Source of the DNA: Cornus controversa
Taxonomy: Eukaryota > Streptophyta > Magnoliopsida > Cornales > Cornaceae
NCBI GenBank assembly: GCA_026545225.1
Contig: CM048854.1
Span: 30,461,730 to 30,525,729, forward strand
DNA: 64,000 nucleotides
Direction: 5' to 3'
Part shown: positions 1 through 15,100 of the stretch, in pieces
Layout of the letters: each line of letters starts with the position of its first letter
Numbering within the stretch: position 1 is the first letter of the stretch
The notes under the pieces: generated by a model
Seen by the model: only the letters and a program-made list of their open reading frames with translations
Told to the model about the DNA's origin: nothing
Database searches by the model: none
Translations under genes and position numbers: made by a program

Positions 1-345
1 TAGAAAATTATGTAATTTAACTTCTCTATTTTAAAATGATAGTGATCAAATCATCAAACGCCAAAGTGAAAGGAGAAATTCCAGCAGCATCCGGGTCACC
101 TCCAGTAATTCCCACTCAAGAATGCTGTCGTGTCCGCTCCTCCTCTCTTTGGTGTATTTCTGAAGAAATTACCACAAGATTCCAGATCATGTGGTCTAGA
201 TATTGACATGCAAACAAACAAATGCATCAATTTTATTTAATTTATTTTGTTTACATGTTAACATGTGATTGGTTGGAACATTGGTTCCGGGAGCATATGA
301 TAATTTCTCGTATTTCTGAGCTTTCAGTGAGTTGTCTTTGTTAGC

Positions 346-460
346 CCTCAACATCTGTCATCCGTTTGGAGATCCCGTACGAATGCATGATAGAGAAACG
401 CTTCCACCAACCTTAACATCTGTCATCCATTTGGAGATCTCGTACAAAAACACGATAGAA
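346..460. repeat. Direct repeat, two ~51-bp copies
   Basis: Copies at about 346-396 and 410-460 share the words aacatctgtcatcc, tttggagat and gatagag, with scattered substitutions. The array lies in the 3' flank of ISA3. The rest of 1-992 shows no gene; it should include the ISA3 3' UTR, which ends somewhere left of 993, but no polyadenylation site can be fixed by eye. Confidence 0.75.
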
Positions 461-465
461 CTTTC

Positions 466-502
<37 letters not shown>
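466..502. repeat. (TA)n(GA)n microsatellite
   Basis: A run of TA dinucleotides passes directly into GA dinucleotides. Apparent Ser-Leu or Ile-Tyr rich open frames across it are translations of the microsatellite, not genes. Confidence 0.9.
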
Positions 503-992
503 GGACCTACCTTTTAGTTGCTTGTTGGAGCGAAGATGCTCATCCACTCGGGTATTATTAACTAAGAAATTACTTCTGCATTTACCAAAGAAAACAATTA
601 ACCTACTTTTTTTTACCTTTGATGGGTGGAGTGAAGATTTGGTCTTTGGCCCATAAGAAAAGCTAGCTAAAAGCAAAAATGACAGCACTATCAAGGAACA
701 CAATAGTGGCTAAAGGGTAGAGAGAACAGGCCAAAGTTTCTGCCTCTTTTTTCAGACGCTGGTACGCCTTAGTGCAAGTAATGGTCTAATATATTCTCAT
801 TTATGACACCATTAATTTCAGACCAAATTTTTCTACGTAAAAGGAAAATCTGCATTGCACATCTGGGTTTAGAATCTTAACCAACCATATTTTTGAATAG
901 ATGGAACCTGAATTTTATTTCTAAAAACTTGATATCTATAGTAGGACATGTCAGTTTATGATGAACATCTGTTAACGCGTGCTGAGTTGATT

Positions 993-1106
993 TCATGGCT
1001 TTGCTTCCAGAAGAATTGAAGAGTGAGGAGCAACATTGTACGCTGTTCCGATACCTGGGACACCTTCAAGAACAAAGTCATCAGGAGACGCGAGATTAGT
1101 GTCTAC
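993..1106 (-). CDS. ISA3: ISA3 exon 23 (last), stop TGA at 993-995
   Basis: Acceptor AG precedes a phase-0 exon of 37 codons plus stop. It encodes the conserved C-terminal stretch with SPDDFV and [12 protein letters not shown]. Confidence 0.95.
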   Translation of the reverse strand, partial: VDTNLASPDDFVLEGVPGIGTAYNVAPHSSILLEAKP

Positions 1107-3780
1107 CTGCATTCGAAATCGTTGCCAATTGGATCAGTATTCGACGTGAAAATACAGCAAATATGAGGAAAAATAATAATTGACAGACGGTACGCCTCAG
1201 AAACAGTACAAGGTATGCCTTAGATACAGTACATGTGAGGCATTATTTTAACCTTTCTTGTATATGTGGATGACTCCTAACTGTGTAGGCTTTTTTAAAA
1301 CTGTGAGCACCGAGAAGAGAGTGTCCAAAGTGGACAATATCTAAAGATAATCGTCGTTTGAACTAGACTTCTACCCAAAAGAATAGAAAATGATGTATAG
1401 ATAAGATTACTGTGACCCATACAACTGCAAAAATGTTTATTTGGGCAGCTATTGGCCATTTTTTATTCCTCTAAACAGGCAATATATGTTTGGAGATGGA
1501 AAAAAAAAAGGAACAAAAAGAGGCCAGTATATATAAAGGTCTAATTTCCTTAGTTGTTCCATTCTCTAGAGACTATTTTCTTCTGTTGCAACCTAGAGAT
1601 CAATTTAATTTCTTATTCGGCAACAACATCGGTTCATAGTATTAAATAAATTTCACTAATAAACAAAGTAATCAGGTCCAGATACACAAGAATTCATGCA
1701 TCAAGAGCAGGGACCAATTTTTGGTAAGTCTGCAAATGGAATTTAGAATGGAAGAGGAAAATCATACTAGAAAAACTCAAAAATGAGCACCATTAATCAG
1801 AGAAAAAAATCGACAAATGTTCTAGCATTTAAATATTATGCTGTTCCAAAGCACTATAGGCGTCTTAAGAACCTTCAGTATATTAACCTAATTGATCAAA
1901 GAGAACTTACCACTCGGAACCAACGTCTGCTCGGTGGCGGTGAAGGTATTGCAGCTTTGACAAAATAGTCATGTGCATTGAAAGCCAAAAAGATATCTCC
2001 GCCACCGTTGTTATGAAGTCTGCAAAACAAATGGTTAAGCAACAAGTTATTTCCCAGGTATCAATAAAATTTGCTTTTCAGATCCCTGCAATGTCAGGGT
2101 ATGATTCTGATAAAGGCAACTAAATTTATTTACAATCCTGAAGTCATCGGCCTTTTCTCTTACTACAACCACACTGTTCTAGTGATATTCTATCACCTTT
2201 TCACATGAACTGTTAAAAGGAAACATGTTAATGCCATTAATTGAAATATTAAGGCAAGTATGTTGAGTTCCTTGAACTTAAGCTTTTCCCAACACCAACA
2301 CTGCAGGCTTATGCGGAAGGTGCACTAAGGATCAACAACCCAAAAACAAGAAAGGTTAAAATGCATATGAAAATAAAGCTTCATCCTAATTTTGTCAGAT
2401 GGCATGTCACAGGTTCAAGTTTACTAAAGCTTCATCCTAATTTTGGAGAACGAAGTTGAAGCAGTACAATATGAAAATGCACTCGTGTTAAAGGGAGCAA
2501 GCTCAGAATTCTGCTGAAAACCACATATGTGATTTACTAGCATGGCCAGAGAGAGGATTCTGCTGCGCATTACTCTCCATGCAAGTATGCAAATTTGAAC
2601 ATAATTGATTTTACACTATTCAATATCAAGATTGTACTAAACAGAAGAGTATTTTCCCTTACGTAAATGCAAGGAATTTGCTCTCATGATTATCCCAATT
2701 GTTTTCGTGCCACGTCACATCATCCTGCATGATCAATAACATTTTATGAGCCTTACAAGAATCATGTAGATAAAGCGGGGAAATAAAAGTTAGACAACCT
2801 AAAGGATAGGAATGCAATAAAATTTAAATTCCCAGTACTGTGACAAGGCCATAAGGTCCATAGCACATGCAAGTTACACTTTCGCAAATTCAAAAGTTGC
2901 AGTAACAAGGCAGGTCGGTTATGCTTCCAGCAACTCAAGAGTTGTCACAATAATTATCCTTAAAGAAAAAGATGATCAATGAAAAATAAGACTATCAAAT
3001 ATCAAATACAAGGCTAGTAGAATAAAGGTAAACATTAAAACTTGAAGATATCTATACAATGAAGGATAACAACAAGAAAAAGAGAGTACATACAATAGCG
3101 TACCAATTAATTAAATGAAAAAAATTAAGCACTAATAGTGATTGAGTACTTGCAATGATCTATCATTAATACAGAGACGATGAAAAGATACCTTGCCAAT
3201 AAAATTTTCACGTCCAAAAACGTGATGCATCCTGCGAAACTTTATCACCTCCGAGAAGAACCTAAAGTGATTTACCTTCCTTGCATCCAACTGCTTCACA
3301 AAAAGTTCATTCCTTTAGTGATACCATCTCGAATAAAAGTTATGAGAAAGGAGAAAACGGAAGACATCACTTACTTGTCCCCACTGAAAATGGTTAATAG
3401 CATTATCATGCCCATAACTGTTATTATTTCCATAGCGAGTATGCCCATACTCGTCCCCCATCAGCATCATTGGTGTTCCCTACATATTTCAACCAAAATA
3501 TAAATTAAAAGGACCAATAAAAAATTAAAAATTATTTTCTTAGATGAAGAAGATTTCCAAAAAATCCAAAGCAATCAACCAATACTACAACAAAAGGGAG
3601 AATACAAAAAGCAAAATAAAAATTAGAGAGAGAGAGAGTTATCATGAGGTAAAATAAAGAAAAACCTATCATTATCAGTGATATCCAGATTCCTACATTA
3701 GAGCTTCTAGAGGGGAAAAAAGATTCACCAGTATATAAAATTCAAGCTAAAATCTCTCTCTCCCCCCCCCCCCCCCCCCC

Positions 3781-3820
<40 letters not shown>

Positions 3821-6155
3821 CTCGCCATTATTAGTTACCAGTAATTTTCTGCAGTCAAAAGGTGATGATACTGGTTCACCTTTGCAAGTCTCTAATGGCG
3901 AAATATATATATATATCACCATTATTAGTTACCAGTAATTTTCTGCAGTCGAAAGGTGATGATACTGGTTCACCTTTGCAAGTCTCTAAACTGTTGCCAG
4001 ATGCAGAGCATGACATGTCAAATCAACAAGAGTCAAATTCAAATTATGGAGAGTGTTAACAACCATCTACTCTAAAAGTTATTAGAGAGAGTGTAACTTT
4101 AATACTTAAATCCTTCAAAACGTCCCCTCACATGTGGCCTTCTTTGGTCCAACATGTGTTTCAATTTTAATTATCAGGGTGACGGTGAGGTTTGAACACA
4201 GAACCTTGCCTGCTATGATACCATGTTAACAACCATCCACTCTAAAAGCTTAAGCTATTAGAGAGGGTGTAAATTTAATAGTTAAATCCTTCAACAGAGA
4301 GTATACAAGCTCTAAACAACACAACTTCCAGTTCATCACATTAGAGCATCTTCTTCATTCTCCCGCCCTCTTTGTTATCAAAGCACCAAGTAATGATAAA
4401 ATCAAAAATAACAGTCCACATCAAATAAAGAACTACCAAGGAATTTCATTCTACCACATCAAAAATTATCCACATTTACAAGTAGCCAACACAACTTCCA
4501 GTTCATCACATTAGAGTAATGATAAAATCAAGTACCACACCTAAATGTTATATCAACATTTACAAGTAGCCAACCTTCTTTCACAAATAACATTAATATT
4601 ATATCTAAATGTTCAAAAGGAATACCGAATAATATATTATTACCTGTGAAATTTTTAAATACTCCTCAATTTTCTTTATTTTTTGTACATAAAGGAGGAT
4701 TGTTAAATCCAATAGATACAACCAACTTACTCTTCACAATTATGAATCTTTTCACTGTCTGTGAGAACACTAATACTTCCCTTTGAAAGACAACTTCAAA
4801 AATTGTGGTGCTAGTCTAGAAAGCTTTTAATTTTAAAAGATGGAAGAAGATTTTGTGGAAAGGAAAAGTTAAAACTTCATCCCTTTTGTCAATAGATTAA
4901 ATCCTTATTTGCCATTGTAATAAGAATTAAAAAATGAGAATCACCAATTACCTACATAGACAGCGAGAAGGTGAAAGGTAATTGAAAAGATGATAATTTT
5001 GCCCCAAGCTTCATGCTTAAAACAACTGTTGGGATATACGGAATTTTAAAGTCGAAAAAATATTATCAGAAAATATTTGAGTACTTTTCTGTCAAATTAA
5101 AAGAGCTAGAACCTGACTTTTGAGACCATTCCTTAAACCAATACACTTATCTTTTTTTTCTTTTTTCCTTTTTTTACATGTAGCAATGAAGAAACGCAGA
5201 AATGATAATGTTGCATGAGAAAAGATGCATAAAAAATATGGCTTTCAAAAAGTATACCTGGGATATCATTAATGCTAAATGAAAGTTTTTCATTTGCCGG
5301 GAACGTAAAGCTTTAATATTGGCATCAGCAGTTTCTCCTGCAATACAGAAGGAATAACTTATTTTCTATTTTTATGAGATATAGAATAATTAGTCAAATT
5401 CAAAACTAATATTACATCACCAAATAGTGGATCTGCCAATGAGAGGGTAAATCAAGCTGACTATATCAGTTAGCTAAAGAAATGATTATAATTTTTTGCT
5501 GTATATCAAGGCAAAGAAACTATAATCACACACTAGCAAGTTGAATAATAATTGACCACACCAACACACACGTGAGAGAGAGAGAGGAAAAAAGCGACTG
5601 AGCAATTATATTTTCAATGCAAATGCTCATATAGAAAAGGAACTTGAAAGGAACATTCGTAAGGTGTTTGTAAATCAACAGTTTAGTGCTATTTGTTAAG
5701 AATAAATTTTCCATTCTTATAAGCTCTAAAACCCTCCATTATGTGTTTTGCAAAGAGAACAACCAAACAGAATCTGTTGTTGCCCCCATTTCTATTCTTG
5801 TTTACACTCCGAGAGACTAGTTTTCTAGGTGCCACTCATTTCTATTCTTGTTTAATGCTAAATGAAAGTTTTTCATTTGCCGGGAACGTAGAGATTTAAT
5901 ATTGGCTTCAGCAGTTTCTCCTGTAATACAGAAGGAATAACTTAATTTCTATTTTTATGAGATATAGAATAATTAGTCAAATTCGAAACTAATATTACAT
6001 CACCAAATAGTGGATCTGCCAATGAGAGGGTAAGTCAAGCTGACTATATGAGTTAGCTAAAGAAATGGTTATAAGTTTTTGCTGTATATCAAGGCAAAGA
6101 AACTATAATCACCCACTAGCTTGTTGAATGATAATTGACCTCACACACACACGAA

Positions 6156-6186
<31 letters not shown>

Positions 6187-9100
6187 GCGCCTGAGCAAAT
6201 ATATTTTCAATGCAAATGCTCATATAGAAAAGGAACTTGAAAGGAACATTTGTAAGGTGTTTGTAAATCAACAGTTTAGTGTTATTTGTTAGGAATAAAT
6301 TTTCCATTCATTATAAGCTCTAATCCTCCATTATATGTTTTGCAAAGAGAACAGCCAAACAGAATCTGTTGTTGCCCCCATTTCTATTCTTGTTTACACT
6401 CCGAGGGAGTAGTTTTCTAGGTGCAAATCCATTCGACTTGCTAATTCATCATATTGTTATACCATATTTCGCATTTTTTTTTGGGAATTGATCTATTTTT
6501 AATATAGTGAGTAAGAGATTGTAAAGAGCATCAAATACTTGATTCCTCCCAAAGTCCTACTACAAGCTTAATCAGTAATCAACTAAATTCTGGCAGCCTG
6601 GTCCTGATTCACAACATGGTATTTGAGCATTTCTGTTAATGCAACAGGTCAAGGGGCAAAAAAGTCATGCACATTTAAGAAAACTAAACCCTAGTGAGGA
6701 AACTGAAAACATTTTGTGATGACATATGCCACCCTGATTACAAAATGCATCCACAGCCAACTCATGGGGAAGAGTGTCAAGGAAGGGGGACATATGGAAA
6801 TCACACTATGAATTCATTAAGTTGGTATCTAAGTAATTCAATCATATCAACGACAACATCAATGCTTCAAAAAATAGTACACCCCTAAAGAGAGATTAAT
6901 CATGAGCTAGCAAAAAACAGGACACCTTCATAACCACAATTCCAGCTAAAATTATCATTGCATCCATCATTGCCACCTTCTCCGTTGAAATCATTATGCT
7001 ACAATATAAAAAAAAGAAAAAGAAAAAAAAAACTAATAATGAGCAAAAAATCAAGAGTTTAGGGATCACGAGAAACAAATAAAGAAAGACTGGGCTAATA
7101 CTTAAACAATACCTTAAAATTGTATGACACGAGGTCATACAGTGTGAACCCATCGTGTGCAATAACAAAATTGACACTGTGGAATGGCTTGCGGTTGTTC
7201 ACCTATTTAAAGAAAGAACCATGTAAATTTAGGGGACATATTTTAGACAATGAGACAATGCAGATTAGGGATGATTTGACAACCTGTAGATAATCTAGAA
7301 TGGAAAGGTCCAAGTTAATATTTTACTGAGCCACTTGTGAATGCGAGGATGAAATCAACTATAAGTATCCCCATCCGTACCAGTTACAACTTATTTAAAT
7401 TTGGACCTTTTCTTTTTTTAATAGGTAGGATCATAAAACCCAGCGTTGATTTAGAATCCTTTCAGGGTATTCAATTTGTAGGGACTATTTTTTATGACAA
7501 TTGGATATAATGTAATGAATAAACATAACCACAGGCAGCTCGCACAACCATTAAACGTGAACCTTTGAGCATTAGGTTATCATGCTGAACTAAGCAATAC
7601 TGTGTACATAAAAAATCCAATTTATAAGAGTATTACTTTACTGGATTAGTACGTTTATATCAGAATAAACCAGGCTTGTAAGCTAATATCAAAGGGACAG
7701 ATCAAGATCTTAGTAATGCTAAAGAAATATCAAACATAAATGATAACTAGATGAAGAAGTGGGGTGTAATTGAGTTTTTCAACCAAAATAAATCACAAAG
7801 GAAGCTGAATATCTACTTCTACGATGCAAGAAATTTAACCTCAACCCAAGAGATAAGAAATTTAAGTACATGGACCTTACTTCTGAGATATTAAAGAATA
7901 CATTAGATTATGGCTGCATTGAATTCACTATATTTGAAAGGAACTGGGTACGAATGCCAATCCAACATTGAGCCCTAATCTGCTTAATCAAACAAATTCC
8001 TGGTGAACTTAAAATCTGAAGAAACAAAAAAGAAAAAAAAGAACTACTTGGCTTATTTTGTGAAATGCAACGCCCAGCAACAGTTTTACATTCCTTTCTC
8101 AAAGGTTTTATCACTTGGTTGATTATCAGATTGAAAAAGATAAATAAAAAAAGTAATATAGAAACATGATATTCATGACAGTTATCATGCTCACTCTGAA
8201 TAGGTCAGAAGAACCAGCAACTCGAGTTGCAAAACTCCCCTTAAAACCAGCATCACCCTGTATTTTCGACATTGTCAAAACCAAACAGTCAAAAAACAAA
8301 TAGACTGACATTTTAAGATAAATGAGCTCAAATATCTATTTTAAAAAATATATACTAAATATTCCTGAAATTTTAAGAAATTTAAACTCAGCTCACGCTA
8401 AAGTTACTTCTAGAGAATTCTAGATCAAGGTAAAATTTTATTATTATATATGTAAACCCAAAATGAAAAATAGATGCAATGATAGCACCTAAGTCGCATT
8501 TTTTCAGCCACTAGTGCACAAAACCGTTCTTAGATACAGCACATACATTTCATTATTATTATTCTATACAGTCCACTAGGCATATGCAACCGTCTTATAT
8601 ACTTAGGCATTGCCTTCACTAGTAGCATACATGCTGTCATTCTTTGCAATATGACATCAGTACAGCTAGATTCTGTGCCTGAATTCAACACCTAACGCCC
8701 ATGTTTGGCCAAATCATTGAGTCGTCTTTGGCTACACATGAATGCACATGCTGGAAATAAAAATACTTAAGTTAGACACTCCACTAGATTTAAAATACTT
8801 ACGGAGTACTTAGTTGTTAACAATATAAACATTGACTCTCAACATCTCAAATAATCATCAGAATGCACTTCGTGTACGAGTTTATCTCTTGTAGTCTGAT
8901 AAAGAATGATTGATAAAAAGAACAAAGTCGCTTATGAATTATCTTCATGTTCAAGTTAACATTTCCTGACGTCTAAATACATGTATGCATACAGTGTAAG
9001 GATACAGAAATTAGAATGCATATCTGAATGGTGATCATGACAAAAGATGCAAGAACCAGGAAATAAAAGTATCTATGAGTCATGTAAAGCACAAGCAACA

Positions 9101-12100
9101 CCAGTCTTCAGTCCAAACAACTGAGGTACCTAGTAAAGAACAAAACAATCTTATCTTATGAAATCAAATTTCCATAAAATGGGATATTTCTAATACAAAC
9201 AGTAGTTGATTAGTATGATAAAGACGTTAAACACATTTTACAAACTTCAGGGAGAAAGATGTGTCGGACAGCTTGAAAAAAATAAAACAAAAATAATAAT
9301 AATGAAGGAAAAGAGGACTTGAAATCCAAATATCTATACACCATATCAAGCTTGATGAGCATGTTGATAACAAATTTACTAAGTGACAATGTGACTCCTT
9401 ATATAGTTATATGTCATAAATTAATTTCACATGCAAAAATCTTCTGTAATTTTTTTTGGCATCTCCATTCCAGATGTGAACACTTCTAACAGATCCATAA
9501 TAACTTGAAAAGTTTCTCGCATTAAAAATTACCTTGAAAAATTTTCTTATGTCATCACGGTACTTCCCGTTCCATTCAGCCCACCTGCACAGTAGAAATC
9601 TGGCATATAATGGTTGTAAAGGTAAAGTGCCCAAGATTTCATAAAGTGAACAAAGGCTTTAGAAAAATAACAAAGCACGAAAGAGAATGCCAAGATATGA
9701 AAAAAATAAAGTTCTGGCAAGATTTAGTAAACATTGCAGGACAACCATATTCACCATACATGGCCATGCCTATGTTGGTATAACAATAATGACCCATCGA
9801 ATACTGTCAACAATAAATGCTTCTGTCAAAGAGTAAAAGGATCACATGAATTTCTCAATCAATCATGAAAACAACATAAAAGAACAATAATTAAGATAAT
9901 TTGAAATTTAGAGAAGTGGATGCATTTAGTTTCACAATTGTAACCAAAGCTCCAGGTATATGAAAGGACCATCATTAGTTAAATGGGATCTGTCAAAAAC
10001 CCCAGTGCCAGATTTAATTCAGACATTATCAGACAAACAATCAATACTTCAAACAACTATTATCAACAGAGTAAAATACCATATACACGTGAATGTAATG
10101 ATGCAAGCATGAAACCTATGCCCACTCTAGCCTTCCATATCAGCTTTTGTCTGGTTAGTTATAATAGACTTGAAAGGCAAGATGAACATTTGCAGAATGT
10201 GGAACAATTAACTCATTTCAATTGGTAAATAAAAGGAATTTTGTCAAATAACAGAGAAATTGATAAATAGGACTATTAGAACCATAATGGTCTTGATCAA
10301 GGGAGGGGCATAATCTTGGAATTACTTGACTCCAAGTTGCTAATTGCATACTCACTTAACGCAACCAAAAGGATATCCTTGATTCAACAAGAGGAATGAA
10401 CAGGCATCTAATTTTTATTCACTCCTCAGAATTTATGAGGCTCCAAATGAACCGAGCGGTTCATGAACAGCTAGGGTTCTGCCAATCAAGAGCTCAATTT
10501 GCGTTTATTATTTGTTAAGTAAATAAGTAGAGATCAAACAACATTTTGGATTTCGCTAAGTAAACGAGCCGAGCCTAAACAACCCTTGACTCAACTTGTT
10601 GGGCTCATGAACAAGAAAACACGAACTTAAGGGTCGTGAACAAGACTTGTTTATTAATGAACTTAAGGGTCGTGAACATTATATTAGGATTTATAATTGA
10701 TTTTTTCGCTATCAATCCTGATCAAAAGCTTAATTTTGAGCTAGATATTCCTAAACAAACCACTTGCTCAAACATATATATCAGGGCTTGACCGGAGCTT
10801 GAGCCAAGCTCAAACAACTGGTTGATCTGATCGAGCTAAGCTTAAACAATTAAAAGGTCCCTTGGCTCAATTCGGCTTTATTAAAGTCCTAATTATTAGT
10901 GACTTTTGGGACCAGACACATATTAATGCTAGACACCTCTCATTTTTTAAATCATATCGTATCATATCATATTATATCATATCGTATCATATCATATCAT
11001 AGCTTGATTGTAGGGAATATTGTTGTGGAGATATTCTCTCCATATCATTGTAATCTATATGATGTATATCTCTTATATAAATACAAATGAAGGCAGCCCA
11101 ATTGGGTAATGCAAAATCATAACAGAAAATATTTTTTCCTAGCTACGTTTATACATATAACACCCAATACGACTAGCTTTCAAGTTTTGTATATGTAAAC
11201 CACCATCTACTCTAAAAACTTAAACAATTAGAGAGGGTGTAAGTTTAATATATAAATCCTTCAACAAGCCCCCTCACGTGTGGCCTTCTTTTGGTCCAAC
11301 ACGTATTTCAATTTTAATTATCAGGGTGATAGTGAGGTTTGAACTCGTGACCTTTGAGTCTGATACCATGTAAACCACCATCTACTCTAAAAGCTTAAGG
11401 TGTTAGAGAAGGTGTAACTTTAATATATAAATCCTTCAACAGTATATAAAAAAGCATCTCAATCCATAATCACATTTAGAAACTTGAAACCAGTAACATA
11501 ATTGAGCTGAGCAACTCAAACTAGATGTCAATAATTGTAAGGACATATTATATGATCAGTTTTGGTCCACAAGCCACATACTAAAGCTCCACCATATGTC
11601 TGAGACATTATATCCAATGCAAGGACCAATACCTGCTGTATCTACTATTTTATAACCAGAAAACTTCTGAAAGAAAAATAATGTAAAACGAATGTTACCG
11701 GTCCCAATTTGGAAAGCTTCCAACAAGATAAAGGCCTCCACAATCCCATGGTTCCGCAATAATTTTACACCTTGACAGGATAGCATCTTTGGCAATCGCC
11801 TGCTCCAATAAAGAAATAATATATATGTAAAAAGAATATTGCAAAAACCCATTTTCTTGTATTGCAAATCCAACCTATCTTTATTCTCCATGCAATTCTG
11901 TTGACCTAACAACAATATAAATTGACAATATAAAGAAAAATAAATCCATACTAATGATGCATCAACCATAGAAATAAAAATAAATCCATACTAATGATGC
12001 ATCAACTATAGAAATCCACAAACTTACACAACCAGTGAAACACTCATTCCAGAATTTTATACTAACATTAAAAAGTTCAGGCATCTCCAGCAAAAGCACA

Positions 12101-15100
12101 ATATTGTCATGTTTCAATTCAGAAACACAACCTTCTTAATATTGTCCTTCAAATATGAAGAATGGGCATCTCCCGAGGAAATATAATAAATATATAACTC
12201 ATACCACTGCAGAACCTTTTGATATACTACTGGGTAACACCGCATACACAATTAGTAATTAGCCTTCTCTCTTTCCTTAAGCATTTCTAAGAAGCGTTGT
12301 TTGTCTGAACACGTGAACTAATGGAAGTACTCGTACACTTTTGTTTGAATGTGACAAGATGGCTAGAGTTGCACTGTTTCTGATGCACACTTTCTACTTT
12401 TGGTCAAGGATGGGTTAATCAGGTCAGTTTGATGACTGATTTAATATCATATACAAGACATGAAAATATTATGAGAAGCTAATGTACCAACAGAATGCAA
12501 GAATGAGGAAAAGTTGTCCAATATGTTTTTCTCATGAGCAATGAGGACCATTGAATGCATAACAAGGAAAAGCAATATGATTTAAGTTGAAGTCGCTATA
12601 GGATAAGAGGATGGCTAGAAAGAACAGAGATGAAAGCAATGAAAAAATATGTTATAGTCTATGATCAGACAGGATAGGATTTGTCTAATAGCCTCCCTTA
12701 ATAACTGTCATTGGTTAAATTCCTTATACATTATCCCTTTGTTCATAATGTGAAAAACATAGATCAAACTATTTTCACCAGTTTCTCAATTGCTATGTAT
12801 AAGGTTCTTCAAATTCTTTCATTCAGTGGGACACAGCTGTAAGCATTCAATACCCATCCAAGTCAGCAAATGAATGATGTTCGGGAACAAATTTGGTTTG
12901 CAACTAGTTCGCTCTACCATCAAAATATTTACCAGTACTGTAATGAAACCCAAATATGACTTGATATAGACAGGTCCTGAGGCAACTATATGTGGAAATG
13001 TATCAGCCAGAAGAATGAGAATAACAAAAGAGAAGAAAAAGAAGAACAGTCAATGTGATAATGAAATTCAGAGTACCAGAATAACAAAAAATTATATAAT
13101 ATGGTATCCTACAAGCGCTTACTTCCCTCGTCCATCACATCCAAGAGTCCAAATGTCAACAAAATCATTAAGCAACCTCCATTCCTGACTGCCACTTTCT
13201 CCTACACTCATATAGAATGTCAGTGTCGTTAAATATCACCAGCCTCCTCTTCTTGAGTATCTCACCCTAATTCACACACTCCTGACAATATCGGCATTCC
13301 TCCAACAAGTACTCCCTCAATGTCCTAATTGATTTTTATAATCACAAATCAAGCTGTAGCGAAGCTCCTTCCTAATGATGGCGACCACTTCCTAATGATG
13401 TAAGCTCGTTAGCGGTCTTCTCTATCTCATCATTTCTCAGCCTAATATGGCTTCTTAGAAATACCATCATTTCTTAGTTTACCAAGAATTGACAATCATA
13501 TCATGATCTAGTGTTGAAACGTAGTATTGTGGAACCGTTATTACAAACAATTCAATAACATCCTGTTAAAATGGAATTTACTATTTCCACAAACACCTTT
13601 CTTACTCTAACAAATAAAGTTGTATTTCGATTGTTACTAATCCAATAAATGGCAAGCACGCAGAGATTGAGATCCATTAACTTTCTGCACACTTAACTAC
13701 ATCATTGCACATCAATGCCCCAGCTCAAAGTCTCTGTTAATATGATAAATATCAATATATATATTTATATATGACCACAACATTAGATATGCTCTACTAC
13801 ACATATTTAACTACCATTTCGGTTTTCCATCATAAATAATATACTATGCGTACTTTATCTCCCTTCTATGTGTAACAATGCTAGTTCTGGAGTTCTCTTT
13901 TTCTGTATAGAATCATCTAGGAATAATTGCAAAGGATAAAAAAGGAAAGAAAAAAGAAACAAATAGATAAACTCTGTGTCTCACATGGAACATATTTGTA
14001 TCTTCGTTATTATAGCAAGGAGGCTGTGTTGCATTCATTCCCCACCCCAACAATCACTATATATATACATGTATGTAGTCAAATGTATGTGGATGACTTA
14101 CCCTAATAAGTGGGGGAGCATCAAGTGGAGAACCATCTGTTCCTCGACAAAGAGCGCTAGCAAGGTCGAAGCGGAATCCATCCACGTGATATTCCACAGC
14201 CCTTCAGTTGGTTAAAACAAAAAGAATGATAATCTAGAAAAATAAGAAGTAGGTAGCCAATGATATACAAAAACCACCAGAAAGAAACAATCTACGCAAT
14301 AATGAAAAACAATGGATGCATCTAGCTATTGCGTCCACAGAAATGTTATTAACCATTGTGTAGATGATATATCCATATATAAGGAGTAAAAATGATGAAC
14401 AAACTTATCCCTAACAATCTCATCGTCTATTCCAGTCTGATTATGAACACCAAGAAGCAGAGCCAATACTCTGTAAAATATCACATAAGAAATAATTCTG
14501 AAGTCCTTGCTGATTATTGACAAACATATAGGCAGCTAAGTGCCGTGTGTATGAGGTGGGTGTCTGTGAAGCTGCTTGATTATGTTGGCAAGCATTAACA
14601 ATCACTTGATATTTCTGACTTGTTAGGCATCATAAAAGCAGATTCAAAGGTCACCAAACATTTCAATTGCCAAATAATAAGAAAACAAACACTCCAGCAA
14701 CATAGAGAACTATTCATGCAATAAAGTTGCATATGATAAATTATCAATATATAGCACGAGTGTAGCAAACTCACATTCATAGAACAACAAATATATTCTT
14801 AGGATCAGTATGAAAATCATTGACCAAGAAAACCACAAAGCAGATATGGTGCCCAAGGAGTTTAACAGAATTATATCCATACCAGTGCCTTAAGCTATCA
14901 AGTATAAATTCCATGACCACAGGATGATTACAGTTTAACGAGTTCCCTGGATATCAATAGAAAACTGCATCAGAGAGAAGTTTCTAGGTTCATGCAATAA
15001 TGTCAAATACTTGTTAGACAGATTATTACATCAGAAGGAAGATCTATCTTTCCTTTAGCATAGCATACAGTCATGAAAAATGTAATTCCTAAGTGAAGTC

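Noticed and set aside
413..703. 96-codon open frame on minus with SLSLSL and YIYIY runs
   Set aside because: Translation of the TA/GA microsatellite and flanking repeat; no conserved content.
3862..4059. 65-codon frame ending in a polar stretch that looks slightly gene-like
   Set aside because: Most of it is the 71-bp tandem duplication and TA tract; the polar end alone is too short to support a gene fragment.
5526..6307. Two similar 62-63-codon frames as a small gene family
   Set aside because: They are homologous only because they lie in the intronic part of the tandem duplication.
10899..11090. 63-codon frame with [13 protein letters not shown] repeats
   Set aside because: Translation of the ATCAT pentanucleotide repeat.
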